A DNA stretch of 64,000 nucleotides from CAZGUG01 sp964625335 (GTDB taxonomy: Bacteria > Bacillota > Clostridia > Ch29), in contig CAZVBE010000001.1 of the NCBI GenBank assembly GCA_964625335.1, positions 1 through 64,000 of the forward strand, written 5' to 3'. Below the pieces are notes generated by a model. It ran no database searches, was not told where the DNA came from, and was given only the letters and a program-made list of their open reading frames with translations. The position numbers and the translations under genes are program-made. Shown here piece after piece: positions 8,373 to 16,947 of the stretch (position 1 is its first letter; every line of letters begins with the position of its first letter).

Positions 8373-9432
8373 AAAGTTTGTGCGGAAGGAAGTAATAAAG
8401 GCCAAATGCTATCCTGAAGAAATGCTGCCCTGCACACTAAAGATGGATGCCAATGAAAACGAATGGGGTCTTCCGCTTGATATACGGGCTCTGATTGCAA
8501 AGGATATGACAGATTATCCCTTTCACAGGTACCCCGATTCGGACAGTACAATGCTCAGGGAAAGGCTCAGCGCCTATACCGGTGTCCCTGCAGAAAACCT
8601 TATGGTGGGAAACGGGTCGGATGAGCTTATCCATTATGTGGTAAGCACTTTTGTGGGTGCAACTGACAGGGTGGTAATCCCTGCCCCTGCTTTCTCTATG
8701 TACAGTTTCTTTGTAAATCTTGCCGGGGGCGTGGTAATAGATGTTAAACCGGACGAGAGCTTCAGGATTGATGCGGAAAAAGTAGTAGAGGCCGCTGCAG
8801 CGGAAAATGCCAATGTGGTGTTTATTTGTAATCCAAACAACCCCACCGGCAGCGTGCTGTCCCTGAAAGAGATTAAAATGGTGATTGAAAAAAGCCAGGC
8901 CATCGTGCTGGTGGACGAGGCCTATTACGAGTTCTACGGACAGACGGTAATAGACTGGATAGACAGGTATCCCAACCTTATAGTTATAAGGACCCTTTCA
9001 AAGGCCGTGGCCCTTGCCGGCCTGCGGATAGGTTTCCTTGCGGCCGGCGGTTGTATTATGAAGTACTTAAGCAGGGTAAAGGTACCCTATAATGTGAATT
9101 CCTTCTCACAATATGCCGCCTGCAGGGTTCTCGAAAACCGGGAAAGTCTTGACGGGTGGATTGATACCTTTAAGATGGTAAGGGATGATTTTATAAACAG
9201 CTTAAGGCACATCGAAGGGGTTACCGTGTTTCCCAGCCAGGGAAATTTTGTCCTTTTGAAGATGAAACATGCTCAAATAGTGTGGGACAGGCTGATGGAA
9301 AAGGGTATACTGACAAGAAAGTTTGGCGGGGGATTGTTGGAGGATTGCATCAGGGTCACAGTATGTCCTCCACAGCAGAACCAAACCTTTGCCGCGGAAC
9401 TGAAAAAATGTATAGGGGAGGCATATCCATGA
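8365..9432 (+). CDS. hisC: Histidinol-phosphate aminotransferase
   Basis: A PLP enzyme that transaminates imidazole acetol phosphate with glutamate. Start ATG 8365 is chosen because GAGGTG lies eight bases upstream; an in-frame GTG at 8356 sits within that site. The 355-residue fold-type I protein shows MDANENEWG, the NPNNPTGS motif, DEAYYEF and the PLP lysine at about residue 213 (TLSKAVALAGLRIGFL). It overlaps hisD by 8 bases and hisB by 4, so translation is probably coupled. Confidence 0.95.
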   Translation: MIEKFVRKEVIKAKCYPEEMLPCTLKMDANENEWGLPLDIRALIAKDMTDYPFHRYPDSDSTMLRERLSAYTGVPAENLMVGNGSDELIHYVVSTFVGATDRVVIPAPAFSMYSFFVNLAGGVVIDVKPDESFRIDAEKVVEAAAAENANVVFICNPNNPTGSVLSLKEIKMVIEKSQAIVLVDEAYYEFYGQTVIDWIDRYPNLIVIRTLSKAVALAGLRIGFLAAGGCIMKYLSRVKVPYNVNSFSQYAACRVLENRESLDGWIDTFKMVRDDFINSLRHIEGVTVFPSQGNFVLLKMKHAQIVWDRLMEKGILTRKFGGGLLEDCIRVTVCPPQQNQTFAAELKKCIGEAYP

Positions 9433-10013
9433 GAAGTGCCCGGATTGAAAGGGATACCAAAGAGACAAAGGTACAGGTGGTTTTAAACCTTGACGGCAGC
9501 GGCAGGGCGGACATACATACCGGTATCGGGTTTTTTGACCATATGCTGGATTTGTTTTGCCGGCATGGTCTTTTGGACCTGCAGGTTAAAGCAGAGGGGG
9601 ATACTCATGTGGATTTTCACCATTTGGTTGAAGATACCGGTATTGTCCTGGGACAGGCTGTGTCGGAAGCCCTGGGCGGTAAAGGTGGTATTAAAAGGTA
9701 TTCCACTATGTTTACACCGATGGACGAAAGCCTTTCTATGGTGGCACTGGATATAAGCGGAAGGCCCTTCCTGCGCTATGACGTAAAATTTACCGCAGAA
9801 AGGACAGGCTGCTTTGACCTTGAGCTTATAGAAGAATTCATGAGGGCTTTTTCGGTTAACGGAGGACTGACTCTGCACATTGGTCTTATTAACGGGGGCA
9901 ACAACCACCATATAGCCGAGAGTATATTCAAGGGACTGGGAAGAGCGCTGGATGAAGCAACCATAACAGATAAAAGGATTGAAGGGGTATTGTCCACAAA
10001 GGGAGTTTTGTAG
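9429..10013 (+). CDS. hisB: Imidazoleglycerol-phosphate dehydratase
   Basis: Dehydrates imidazole glycerol phosphate to imidazole acetol phosphate. ATG 9429 overlaps the hisC stop (ATGA) and has GGGGAGG upstream; the frame is open further upstream but only inside hisC. The 194-residue monofunctional enzyme has metal-binding motifs GIGFFDHMLD, DTHVDFHHLVEDTGI and GNNHHIAES. No phosphatase domain is fused to it, which agrees with the separate PHP phosphatase next to the operon. Confidence 0.96.
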   Translation: MRSARIERDTKETKVQVVLNLDGSGRADIHTGIGFFDHMLDLFCRHGLLDLQVKAEGDTHVDFHHLVEDTGIVLGQAVSEALGGKGGIKRYSTMFTPMDESLSMVALDISGRPFLRYDVKFTAERTGCFDLELIEEFMRAFSVNGGLTLHIGLINGGNNHHIAESIFKGLGRALDEATITDKRIEGVLSTKGVL

Positions 10014-10022
10014 GGGGGCTAA

Positions 10023-10628
10023 ATGTTGATAGCTATAATAGATTATGGCATGGGAAATTTAAGAAGCGTTGAAAGGGCTGTCTTATCCCAGGGTTATGAA
10101 GCGGTAATTACAGACCGGCCCGAGGCGGTTGTGTCTGCCGATAAGGTAATACTGCCAGGGGTCGGTGCGTTCCCGGATGCAATGGATAATATTGAAAATA
10201 TGGGCCTTGGGGAGGCAATCCGGGATACTGTTAAAAGGGATAAACCGCTATTGGCGGTATGCCTTGGTATGCAGCTTCTGTTCGAAAAAAGCTTTGAAAT
10301 AGAAGAAAGAAAAGGATTGGGAATACTTCACGGAGAGATAAGAAGGCTCCCCGGTCAGGTTAAGATACCCCATATGGGCTGGAACTCCCTCGATATGGTA
10401 AGCCGGTGCCGCCTCCTTGACGATGTCGCGGATGGAAGTTATATGTACTTTGTCCACTCGTATTACGCCGCCGGTATTGAGGATCAAATACTCTGTGCCA
10501 CCTGTGACTACCGGGTGAAGGTTCCTGCCGTTGTATCGAAGGGCAGGGTCTTTGGCGTGCAGTTCCATCCCGAAAAAAGCGGTGATGCGGGTCTTGGGAT
10601 ATATAAAAGCTTCGGGGAGATGATTTGA
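10023..10628 (+). CDS. hisH: Imidazole glycerol phosphate synthase glutaminase subunit HisH
   Basis: Class I glutamine amidotransferase that supplies ammonia to HisF. The 201-residue protein shows IDYGMGNL at the N-terminus, the nucleophile Cys80 in VCLGMQLLFE, and His182/Glu184 in QFHPEKSG, so the catalytic triad is complete. GTAGGGGGGCTAA before the ATG provides the ribosome site. Its stop overlaps the hisA start by one base (TGATG). Confidence 0.96.
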   Translation: MLIAIIDYGMGNLRSVERAVLSQGYEAVITDRPEAVVSADKVILPGVGAFPDAMDNIENMGLGEAIRDTVKRDKPLLAVCLGMQLLFEKSFEIEERKGLGILHGEIRRLPGQVKIPHMGWNSLDMVSRCRLLDDVADGSYMYFVHSYYAAGIEDQILCATCDYRVKVPAVVSKGRVFGVQFHPEKSGDAGLGIYKSFGEMI

Positions 10629-11350
10629 TGGATATATACCCTGCAATTGATATTAAGGACGGTAAGTGCGTAAGGCTGCAGCAGGGAGATATGAACAAAG
10701 CCACCGTCTACAACGAGGTTCCGTCAAAGGCGGCTGTTAAATGGCAGAAACTGGGGGCGACCTGTCTTCATGTGGTGGACCTTAACGGTGCCTTTAACGG
10801 AAGGCCTTCCAATATGAAAGTGGTGGAGGATATTATAAGCAGCGTAGAAATTCCGGTCAGGCTGGGCGGGGGTATACGGGATCTGGGTACAATCGGGTAT
10901 TTGCTTGACCTTGGGATACACAGCGTAATACTGGGGACCGCTGCGCTTAAGGACGCCGTCTTTGTACGGCATGCTGTGGAAAAATACGCTTCAAGAATAG
11001 TGATAGGCATAGACGCCCGGGATGGTTTGGTAGCGGTGGATGGATGGCAGAGGACCAGCAGCGTCAATGCGCTTTTGTTTGCGCAGCATATGGAAGACCT
11101 GGGTGTAAAAACTGTGATATTTACCGACATATGGCGGGACGGTATGTTGACAGGGCCCAATTTTTCCAGCATCAGCGAAATGGTCCAAAACACTTCGCTG
11201 AGTGTGATAGCTTCGGGGGGAATTAGCCAGCCCGAGCACCTGATAAGGTTAAAACAGATAGGAGTATCCGGCGCAGTTGTGGGTAAAGCCCTTTATACCG
11301 GTGCTATTAATCTTGGTGAAGCCCTTGACATGTTGAAGGAGGATAACTGA
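10628..11350 (+). CDS. hisA: ProFAR isomerase HisA
   Basis: Isomerises N'-5'-phosphoribosyl-formimino-AICAR ribonucleotide by an Amadori rearrangement. It is a 240-residue (beta/alpha)8 barrel. The N-terminal catalytic Asp is in PAIDIKDGKCVRL, phosphate-binding loops are RLGGGIRD and IASGGI, and the second catalytic Asp is in IFTDIWRDG. The start is ATG 10628, overlapping the hisH stop; TTG at 10625 is also in frame but less likely. hisF begins at the last base of its stop. Confidence 0.96.
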   Translation: MDIYPAIDIKDGKCVRLQQGDMNKATVYNEVPSKAAVKWQKLGATCLHVVDLNGAFNGRPSNMKVVEDIISSVEIPVRLGGGIRDLGTIGYLLDLGIHSVILGTAALKDAVFVRHAVEKYASRIVIGIDARDGLVAVDGWQRTSSVNALLFAQHMEDLGVKTVIFTDIWRDGMLTGPNFSSISEMVQNTSLSVIASGGISQPEHLIRLKQIGVSGAVVGKALYTGAINLGEALDMLKEDN

Positions 11351-12108
11351 TGCTTACCAAAAGAATTATACCCTGTCTTGACGTACATAACGGACGGGTG
11401 GTAAAGGGAGTAAACTTTGTAAACCTTAAGGATGCAGGGGATCCGGTGGAGATTGCTGCCCATTACAATAAAAGCGGGGCCGATGAACTGGTGTTTCTTG
11501 ACATAACCGCTTCGTCGGAGGGAAGGAATATTATGGCGGAAGTGGTAAAAAGGACTGCCGGGGAAATTTTTATTCCGCTTACAGTGGGCGGCGGTATCAG
11601 GAGCCTTGAGGATATACGGGATATTTTAATGAGCGGAGCCGACAAGGTATCGCTGAACTCCGCGGCGGTCAAGACACCAGGGCTTATAGCCGAAGCAGCC
11701 AGGAAATTCGGCAGCCAGTGTATTGTTGTGGCGGTGGATGCCAGAGCACGGCAGTCGGGGGGCTGGGATGTATATATCAACGGAGGCAGGATAAACACCG
11801 GAAAGGATGTACTGGATTGGGCCGGGGAAGCGGAGGCCCTTGGTGCCGGGGAAATACTGCTTACAAGCATGGACAGGGACGGGACAAAGGATGGATATGA
11901 TTTGAAACTTACCCGGAGCGTGGCAAAGCGGGTAAACATACCGGTGATTGCTTCTGGCGGAGCGGGGAAAGAGGAAGATTTTTATATGGCCCTCACCCAG
12001 GGCAAGGCAGATGCTGTGCTTGCGGCATCCCTGTTCCATTACAGACAGCTTACCGTCTCAAAGTTAAAGGAATATCTTGCAGAGAGGGGTGTACCGGTTA
12101 GAAAATGA
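11350..12108 (+). CDS. hisF: Imidazole glycerol phosphate synthase cyclase subunit HisF
   Basis: Uses ammonia from HisH to turn PRFAR into imidazole glycerol phosphate and AICAR. The 252-residue barrel has catalytic Asp11 (PCLDVHNGRVVKG) and the second catalytic Asp in VVAVDAR, plus phosphate loops LTVGGGIRS and IASGGAG. The start overlaps the hisA stop (TGATG). A hisF close to hisA is expected because the two are ancient paralogues. Confidence 0.96.
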   Translation: MLTKRIIPCLDVHNGRVVKGVNFVNLKDAGDPVEIAAHYNKSGADELVFLDITASSEGRNIMAEVVKRTAGEIFIPLTVGGGIRSLEDIRDILMSGADKVSLNSAAVKTPGLIAEAARKFGSQCIVVAVDARARQSGGWDVYINGGRINTGKDVLDWAGEAEALGAGEILLTSMDRDGTKDGYDLKLTRSVAKRVNIPVIASGGAGKEEDFYMALTQGKADAVLAASLFHYRQLTVSKLKEYLAERGVPVRK

Positions 12109-12749
12109 CGCAGTCGATTATTGAAGGATTAAAATTTGATGGCAATGGACTCATTCCGGCCATAGTTCAGGACCGGTCAACGGGCAGTGTGCTTATGCTG
12201 GCCTATATGAACAGGGAGGCACTGGAAAAAACGATCTGTACAGGCACCTCATGGTTTTTCAGCCGCAGCCGGAACAAATTGTGGAATAAGGGCGAGACCT
12301 CCGGTAACGTGCAGAGGGTTGTAAAAATAAACGTTGACTGTGACAAGGACTCACTGTTGCTTGTGGTGGACCAGCAGGGGGCGGCCTGTCATACCGGCAA
12401 CAGGTCCTGTTTTTACAGGGATATCAAAGGAGAAAAACGCGATATACTGCCGGCGGCAGCAACGGTATTCGACGACTTATACAGGGTGGTGGAGGACAGG
12501 AGTAAAAATCCGAAGGAGGGGTCCTATACCAATTATCTGTTGGACATGGGTATTGATAAAACGTTGAAGAAAATCGGGGAGGAAGCGGCGGAGGTAATAA
12601 TAGGTGCCAAAAACCCCGGTAAACAGGAAACGGTATATGAGATAGCCGACCTTTTATACCATATTACCGTTTTAATGCTGCAAAAAGGAATAGAGTACAC
12701 CGAAGTGTACAGCGAATTAAACGCAAGGCACCAAAAGGCAAGGCGCTAA
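12105..12749 (+). CDS. hisIE: Fused phosphoribosyl-AMP cyclohydrolase / phosphoribosyl-ATP pyrophosphatase
   Basis: Carries steps 2 and 3 of histidine synthesis on one chain. Residues 1-110 form the HisI cyclohydrolase, with zinc/magnesium ligands in NVDCDKDSLLL and the CHTGNRSCF segment. Residues 115-214 form the HisE pyrophosphohydrolase, with the all-alpha MazG-like motif KIGEEAAEVIIGA and EIADLLYH. The start overlaps hisF by 4 bases (ATGA). It is the last gene of the operon, and all enzyme steps are now accounted for if the adjacent hisK is included. Confidence 0.95.
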   Translation: MTQSIIEGLKFDGNGLIPAIVQDRSTGSVLMLAYMNREALEKTICTGTSWFFSRSRNKLWNKGETSGNVQRVVKINVDCDKDSLLLVVDQQGAACHTGNRSCFYRDIKGEKRDILPAAATVFDDLYRVVEDRSKNPKEGSYTNYLLDMGIDKTLKKIGEEAAEVIIGAKNPGKQETVYEIADLLYHITVLMLQKGIEYTEVYSELNARHQKARR

Positions 12750-12764
12750 AAAAGTCTGTCATTG

Positions 12765-12794
12765 TTGTTTAATTTAACGATTTATGGTTATAAT
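12765..12794 (+). promoter_or_regulatory. Possible promoter in the gap after hisIE
   Basis: TTGTTT at 12765-12770 and TATAAT at 12789-12794 with an 18-base spacer. The -10 is perfect and the -35 weak. It would start a transcript near 12801. Confidence 0.45.
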
Positions 12795-12800
12795 ATAAAA

Positions 12801-12930
12801 GCATCAGGAATATATTGGTATGTGAAAAAAGTGCGGACGGCACGGTTTCAGGCTATGGGCGGAAGAAGCAGATAAGGGTCTGGAGCCGGCTGTTTATATA
12901 AAGGCTCTCCGGGTATCCGGAGGGCCTTTT
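12801..12930 (+). ncRNA. Candidate small RNA or untranslated leader, unidentified
   Basis: The 313-base gap between hisIE and the beta-propeller gene holds a promoter-like element (TATAAT at 12789) and, about 130 bases later, a terminator-like stem at 12901-12930. Between them are small stems (GTGC/GCAC near 12832-12844) and a GGCGGAAGAAGCAG stretch. A 28-codon frame from TTG near 12816 has a weak ribosome site. The layout suggests a short discrete transcript, but I cannot match it to a known RNA family. From 12931 to 13048 I see nothing further. Confidence 0.3.
12901..12930 (+). terminator. Terminator-like hairpin
   Basis: A twelve-pair stem (12901-12912 against 12917-12928, one G-T pair) with loop GTAT and only a short T tract. 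It may end the his operon, the candidate small transcript, or both. Confidence 0.65.
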
Positions 12931-13062
12931 AATGTGCCGCTTTAATGGGTACTTAGGCCGTTGTATAAGAATTATCCCGCGCTCCTTTGCCACTTCTAAA
13001 ATATTACACTATTATTAAGCCTGCAGCATAGTATGGTTATAGGTGTTTGGGGGGGTGTAGGC

Positions 13063-14019
13063 TTGAAGCAGAGGGCCGTTATTTTTGTGGCAAATATGGG
13101 AGAGGACAGTATAACTCTATACGATAGCAATAGCTACGAGCTGATACGCAAATTTGAATTAAAGCCCGCGGGGTCCAAGCTGATGAATATAAATTACTAT
13201 GCAAGGGGGCCGGTGACAGGGCCCGGTTATTTGTATCACAGAAAGACCAAAGAGCAGCTGCTGGTGGTTAATACTTACGATGACAGTCTTTCAATAATTG
13301 ATTTGAATTCCATGGAAACTGTCAACACCATATTTGCCGGCAGTCATCCGGATCGAATAGAAGTACTTGAAATTAGGGACAGAGCGTTTATCACCAATTA
13401 TGATTCAGACAGCGTTTCGGTTATAGACCTGCAGTTCCAGGAAATTATAGGCCAAATTCCATGCGGAATAATGCCCCGGTCTATCGTGCTCGATAAGAAT
13501 AGTAATTACCTTTATATAGCAAACACCGGAAGCGGGTATATTTCAGTTATCGATGCGTTGTCCATGGATAAGCTGGACTGTTTTAAGGTTAACGGCTATC
13601 CGGTTGATATATGTTGTGACAGCGCGGGAGAAAGGCTGTATGCCATTATTAGCTTCAGCGAAGGACTGGATGGGTATAATCTGGTAGAATATGAGATTGC
13701 TTCAGGCAGGAAGTTAAATTGTATTAGGTTGGGGAGTATGCCGGTGGATTTGTTATACGATGAAAAAAACGGCAGACTGTACGTGGCCGATGGGGCTGAT
13801 AACCGGTTAGCGGTAATTGACAGCGGCAGCTTTATTTTACAAAGCAAGACAGAACTTGGAAGAATGCCTGTAAGCCAATCCCTGGGGCCTGGTGGTAAAT
13901 ATCTGCACGTTGTATGCATGATGGACAATTGTCTTTGTAAAGTGAATCCGAATACCGGGTTGGTGGAAAAGAACGTCTGCACAGGCAGGGAACCCGCATG
14001 CGTCCTTGCTGTCTTTTAG
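13063..14019 (+). CDS. YncE/YVTN-type beta-propeller protein
   Basis: A 318-residue protein built from repeated blades of about 40 residues with the YVTN-like pattern, e.g. RAFITNYDSDSVSVIDL, YLYIANTGSGYISVIDA and RLYVADGADNRLAVID. About seven such blades fit a closed propeller. TTG 13063 is preferred because GGGGGGGTG ends five to six bases upstream; ATG 13033 is an in-frame alternative without a good site. No signal peptide or membrane segment is seen, so it is probably cytoplasmic. Ligand and function are unknown. It ends in a 4-base tail-to-tail overlap with the DUF4364 gene. Confidence 0.75.
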   Translation: MKQRAVIFVANMGEDSITLYDSNSYELIRKFELKPAGSKLMNINYYARGPVTGPGYLYHRKTKEQLLVVNTYDDSLSIIDLNSMETVNTIFAGSHPDRIEVLEIRDRAFITNYDSDSVSVIDLQFQEIIGQIPCGIMPRSIVLDKNSNYLYIANTGSGYISVIDALSMDKLDCFKVNGYPVDICCDSAGERLYAIISFSEGLDGYNLVEYEIASGRKLNCIRLGSMPVDLLYDEKNGRLYVADGADNRLAVIDSGSFILQSKTELGRMPVSQSLGPGGKYLHVVCMMDNCLCKVNPNTGLVEKNVCTGREPACVLAVF

Positions 14020-14555
14020 TCGCCGGTGTTTTCAAGCAGCGTTTTCGTCATTTTTTCCAAAAGGTCTTTGGCATGGTGGTTCCAGTTTTCACAGATTTTT
14101 CTGGCATCTTTACGGGAAGAAGTTTTGATTTTCATATCCAGCACTATGGTACGTTTTTGTATGAGCCTTAGACAAATTGTATAGACGTCCTTGTCTTCCA
14201 TTATGTAATCGGCTTCCGCCCTGTCTTCCTTTCGCAATACTGCTCCCTTTGCCAGCAGGTATTCGAGTATACTATCCATTAGCCTGCCGGGAATTCTGCC
14301 GGCGAACAGTTGGAGCACTCCGGCTCCCTGGGACTCTAAACGATAATAATGCCTGCCCATATCTTCATAACATGTGATTAATCCCGCCTGCACCAATTCA
14401 CCGAGAAATTGCTGCATTGTAAAATAATTCATCAGGCAATTTTCCAAAACAATCTCGGTAATTTGGTTTTTCGAAAGGGGTATACCGGTCTCGTACAATA
14501 TATATAATAGTATAAGCTTATTTTCCGCAAGCTCCTCAGTACCTTTGTACACCAT
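14016..14555 (-). CDS. DUF4364 family protein, winged-helix-like regulator
   Basis: A 179-residue protein of the clostridial DUF4364 family. The first 90 residues read as a winged helix-turn-helix (LYILYETGIPLSKNQITEIVLEN, then a helix and a short wing around GRHYYRLESQG). The C-terminal half is a mixed alpha/beta domain. DNA binding is inferred from the fold; targets are unknown. The gene is convergent with the beta-propeller gene (4-base overlap) and downstream of the SASP gene on the same strand, with a probable terminator between them. Confidence 0.75.
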   Translation of the reverse strand: MVYKGTEELAENKLILLYILYETGIPLSKNQITEIVLENCLMNYFTMQQFLGELVQAGLITCYEDMGRHYYRLESQGAGVLQLFAGRIPGRLMDSILEYLLAKGAVLRKEDRAEADYIMEDKDVYTICLRLIQKRTIVLDMKIKTSSRKDARKICENWNHHAKDLLEKMTKTLLENTGD

Positions 14556-14596
14556 TAATCGCCTCCGAAGCTATTATATCAAAATCCGTTGAAATT

Positions 14597-14631
14597 AAAA
14601 AGAGAAGTCCTGTACGGAGCTTCCCTTTTGA
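14597..14631 (-). terminator. Probable terminator of the SASP gene
   Basis: On the minus strand an imperfect stem (AAGCTCC against GGACTT, with a small bulge) is followed by a T-rich tract. It lies just downstream of the SASP stop. Confidence 0.5.
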
Positions 14632-14641
14632 TTATATTTGG

Positions 14642-14863
14642 CTATTTACCCGATAATTGATTTTCCGCCATGGTAATCATTCTTTTTACCATTTCTCCGC
14701 CTACACGTCCGCAATCCTTGGCGCTAAGTCCGCCCCAGTAATCCTCCGAACCCTGATGTACAGGCAGATTAAACTGGCTTGCGATTTCATATTTCATATT
14801 ATCAAGGGCAGGATGCGCTTCCTGAACAAGTTTTTTCCCGGGGGTCTGTTGTCCTGCTGCCAT
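14642..14863 (-). CDS. Small acid-soluble spore protein, alpha/beta type
   Basis: SASPs coat spore-core DNA and protect it from UV and heat, and are degraded by the GPR protease at germination. The 73-residue sequence has both family signatures: the N-terminal region ending in MKYEIASQF and the C-terminal GGLSAKDCGRVGGEMVKRMI. A GPR-like cleavage context (YEIASQF) is present. AAAGGAGGG precedes the start. It is probably transcribed in the forespore under sigma-G, though I could not fix the promoter. The gene is direct evidence of sporulation. Confidence 0.92.
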   Translation of the reverse strand: MAAGQQTPGKKLVQEAHPALDNMKYEIASQFNLPVHQGSEDYWGGLSAKDCGRVGGEMVKRMITMAENQLSGK

Positions 14864-15072
14864 AAAATATCCCTCCTTTTTGGTGTGTTTAGATTCTGAA
14901 ATCAGTTTGTGTAATTAATTTTGCCCCGAAGTGCAAAAAATATGTTAGAATTTTTTAGTTTTATGAATATATTTTATAAGCTCTGCATATAATTATAGTT
15001 TGATTTCATACGTCCGGCTGTTAAAACGACTGTGCTTTGCTGTGGTATAATGCTTTTATGGAGGTGAAACAG

Positions 15073-15756
15073 TTGGATGATAACAGCATTATACTGGACA
15101 GCTTGATAAAAAGCTTAGGAGCAAGTAAAACCGGATTTGCCTATGTGGAGGATGTTGTTCCTGCCGATAAAAAATCCTTAAAAAGCGCAGTAACAGTAAT
15201 GGTCAGATTATCCGATTCCATAATTGATGAAATATCCGATAAACCTACCCATACCTATTTTCATCATTATCGTTCTGTAAATTTTCTTATTGACCAGATT
15301 ACACTGCGCTGCGTATTGCTATTGCAGGAGTGGGGTTACAAAGCCTTTGCGGTCCCGGCATCTCAAACGGTTAAGACCAAGCAGGATAATTACACGGCTG
15401 TTTTCCAGCATAAAACGGCTGCCACCCGGGCAGGATTAGGCTGGATCGGCAAAAACGGCCTGCTTGTCACACCGGAATACGGTCCCCGGGTACGGATGGG
15501 TACCGTGCTCACCGATATGGAACTGCCCTATGGACAGCCGATAACCGAAAGTAAATGCGGACAGTGCAGGCTGTGTGTAACAAACTGCCCTGCTATGGCG
15601 CTGCATGGGACTATATGGGAAGCTGGTATTCCAAGGGAAAAAATGGTGGACGCCAATGCCTGCAGCGTTTATATGCACGATCGTTTCAGGGATATAGGCA
15701 GGGGCTCGGTATGCGGAATATGCATGCGGGTCTGCCCCTTTGGCAGCAAATTTTGA
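15073..15756 (+). CDS. Short QueG-like 4Fe-4S protein
   Basis: Resembles epoxyqueuosine reductase (QueG), the cobalamin and Fe-S enzyme of the last queuosine step, but is only 227 residues against roughly 310-380. Visible are AGLGWIGKNGLLVTPEYG and a two-cluster ferredoxin domain (CGQCRLCVTNCP, then a CGICMRVCPFG motif). The C-terminal HEAT-like tRNA-binding part is absent. TTG 15073 is chosen because GGAGGTG lies six bases upstream; ATG 15058 is in frame but lies before that site. It may be a reductase with another substrate. The general family is clear; the substrate is not. Confidence 0.75.
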   Translation: MDDNSIILDSLIKSLGASKTGFAYVEDVVPADKKSLKSAVTVMVRLSDSIIDEISDKPTHTYFHHYRSVNFLIDQITLRCVLLLQEWGYKAFAVPASQTVKTKQDNYTAVFQHKTAATRAGLGWIGKNGLLVTPEYGPRVRMGTVLTDMELPYGQPITESKCGQCRLCVTNCPAMALHGTIWEAGIPREKMVDANACSVYMHDRFRDIGRGSVCGICMRVCPFGSKF

Positions 15757-15837
15757 CCATTATTTACAGATGGATATTAATACTGCTGTAATATATAATT
15801 TCCTTAGGCAATATACTACAGAACCTGGAGTGATTTG

Positions 15838-16947
15838 ATGATCAAGTACATCACAGCAATTATTATTCTTTTGTCGTTATCGCTTACTGCAACCGCCTGC
15901 GTAACTCCCTCCGATCCGGTTGATACGCCGCCTTCGGATGCTGCAGAAGATGTAGTGCGGCCAGGCATACCGGACAGCAGCGGCGGAGATGCCGGTGAAG
16001 ATAATGCGGATGAACAGGATTTGCAAAACCAAATTGACCTGCAAGAGGTAAAGCCCAATGAAGCTGGTAAAATAATGGTGCTTATGTACCATGTAATTGG
16101 AGAAAGTGAAGGAGAATGGTCGCGCCGGTGGGATAATTTCAGGAAGGATTTAGAGGTTCTATACGAAAAAGGTTACCGGCTTGTCAGCCTGAAGGATTAT
16201 ATAGCCAATAACATAGATGTCGAGGCGGGCTATACTCCGGTGGTGCTCACCTTTGATGACGGGACCCAGGGGCAGTTCAATATTATTGAGCAGGATGGCT
16301 CCCTTACAGTAGACCCAAAGAGCGCTGTGGGAATAATGGAAAATTTTCATGAAGAACAACCTGATTTTGGCCTCGCGGCTACCTTCTTTGTTTATTATCC
16401 CGTCCCGTTCCGGCAGAAGGAGCTTATTGGGTATAAGTTTGAGTACCTGGCGGAAAAGGGAATGGACATTGGCAACCATTCCTATGGCCATGCAAATCTG
16501 GCGACCCTCAATGCAGACCAACTTCAGTACCAGTTGGGTAAGATGGTTGCAGAAACAGAGAAATATCTTCCCGGCTACAGCATAAATTCTCTGGCACTGC
16601 CCTACGGTGCCAATGCCAGGGAGGAGTACAGAGAATATATTTATGAGGGAGCGTTTGAAGGGACAAGATACCAAAACGATGCGGTTTTGCTTGTGGGATC
16701 CAACCCCGCGCCTTCGCCGGTGGATATGAAATTTGACCCCCGTAAGCTGCCCAGAATAAGGGCCACCGATGACCCTGCAATAAATACCGATATGTATGAC
16801 TGGATGGACTACTTTGAAGAAAATCCCCACGATAGATATATAAGCGATGGAAATCCCGGAACAGTTAGTGTTCCACGGGAAATGGAGGACAGGGTCGATA
16901 AAAACAGACTGGGGGATAAAAAGCTCAATATATATGACCTGGAATAG
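15838..16947 (+). CDS. Polysaccharide deacetylase lipoprotein
   Basis: A predicted exported lipoprotein with a NodB-type carbohydrate deacetylase domain. The N-terminus has a hydrophobic signal ending in the lipobox LTATAC, then an acidic, proline-rich linker to about residue 75. Catalytic motifs are LTFDDGTQGQF (metal-binding Asp pair) and DIGNHSYGHANL (His ligands). The likely substrate is N-acetylated cell-wall polymer. ATG 15838 is used (CTGGAGTG upstream). The NodB core is longer than in PdaB, and the ASP-rich linker suggests it stands off the membrane. 369 residues. Confidence 0.87.
   Translation: MIKYITAIIILLSLSLTATACVTPSDPVDTPPSDAAEDVVRPGIPDSSGGDAGEDNADEQDLQNQIDLQEVKPNEAGKIMVLMYHVIGESEGEWSRRWDNFRKDLEVLYEKGYRLVSLKDYIANNIDVEAGYTPVVLTFDDGTQGQFNIIEQDGSLTVDPKSAVGIMENFHEEQPDFGLAATFFVYYPVPFRQKELIGYKFEYLAEKGMDIGNHSYGHANLATLNADQLQYQLGKMVAETEKYLPGYSINSLALPYGANAREEYREYIYEGAFEGTRYQNDAVLLVGSNPAPSPVDMKFDPRKLPRIRATDDPAINTDMYDWMDYFEENPHDRYISDGNPGTVSVPREMEDRVDKNRLGDKKLNIYDLE

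Noticed and set aside
12840..12890. Signal recognition particle RNA, because of GGCGGAAGAAGCAG
   Set aside because: The 5' half of helix 8 (the GGTCAGGTCC-like part) is missing and the bases flanking the GGAA loop do not pair as required.
15756..15780. TGA at the end of the QueG-like gene as a Sec codon
   Set aside because: Reading on gives only seven further residues with no family match, so it is an ordinary stop.
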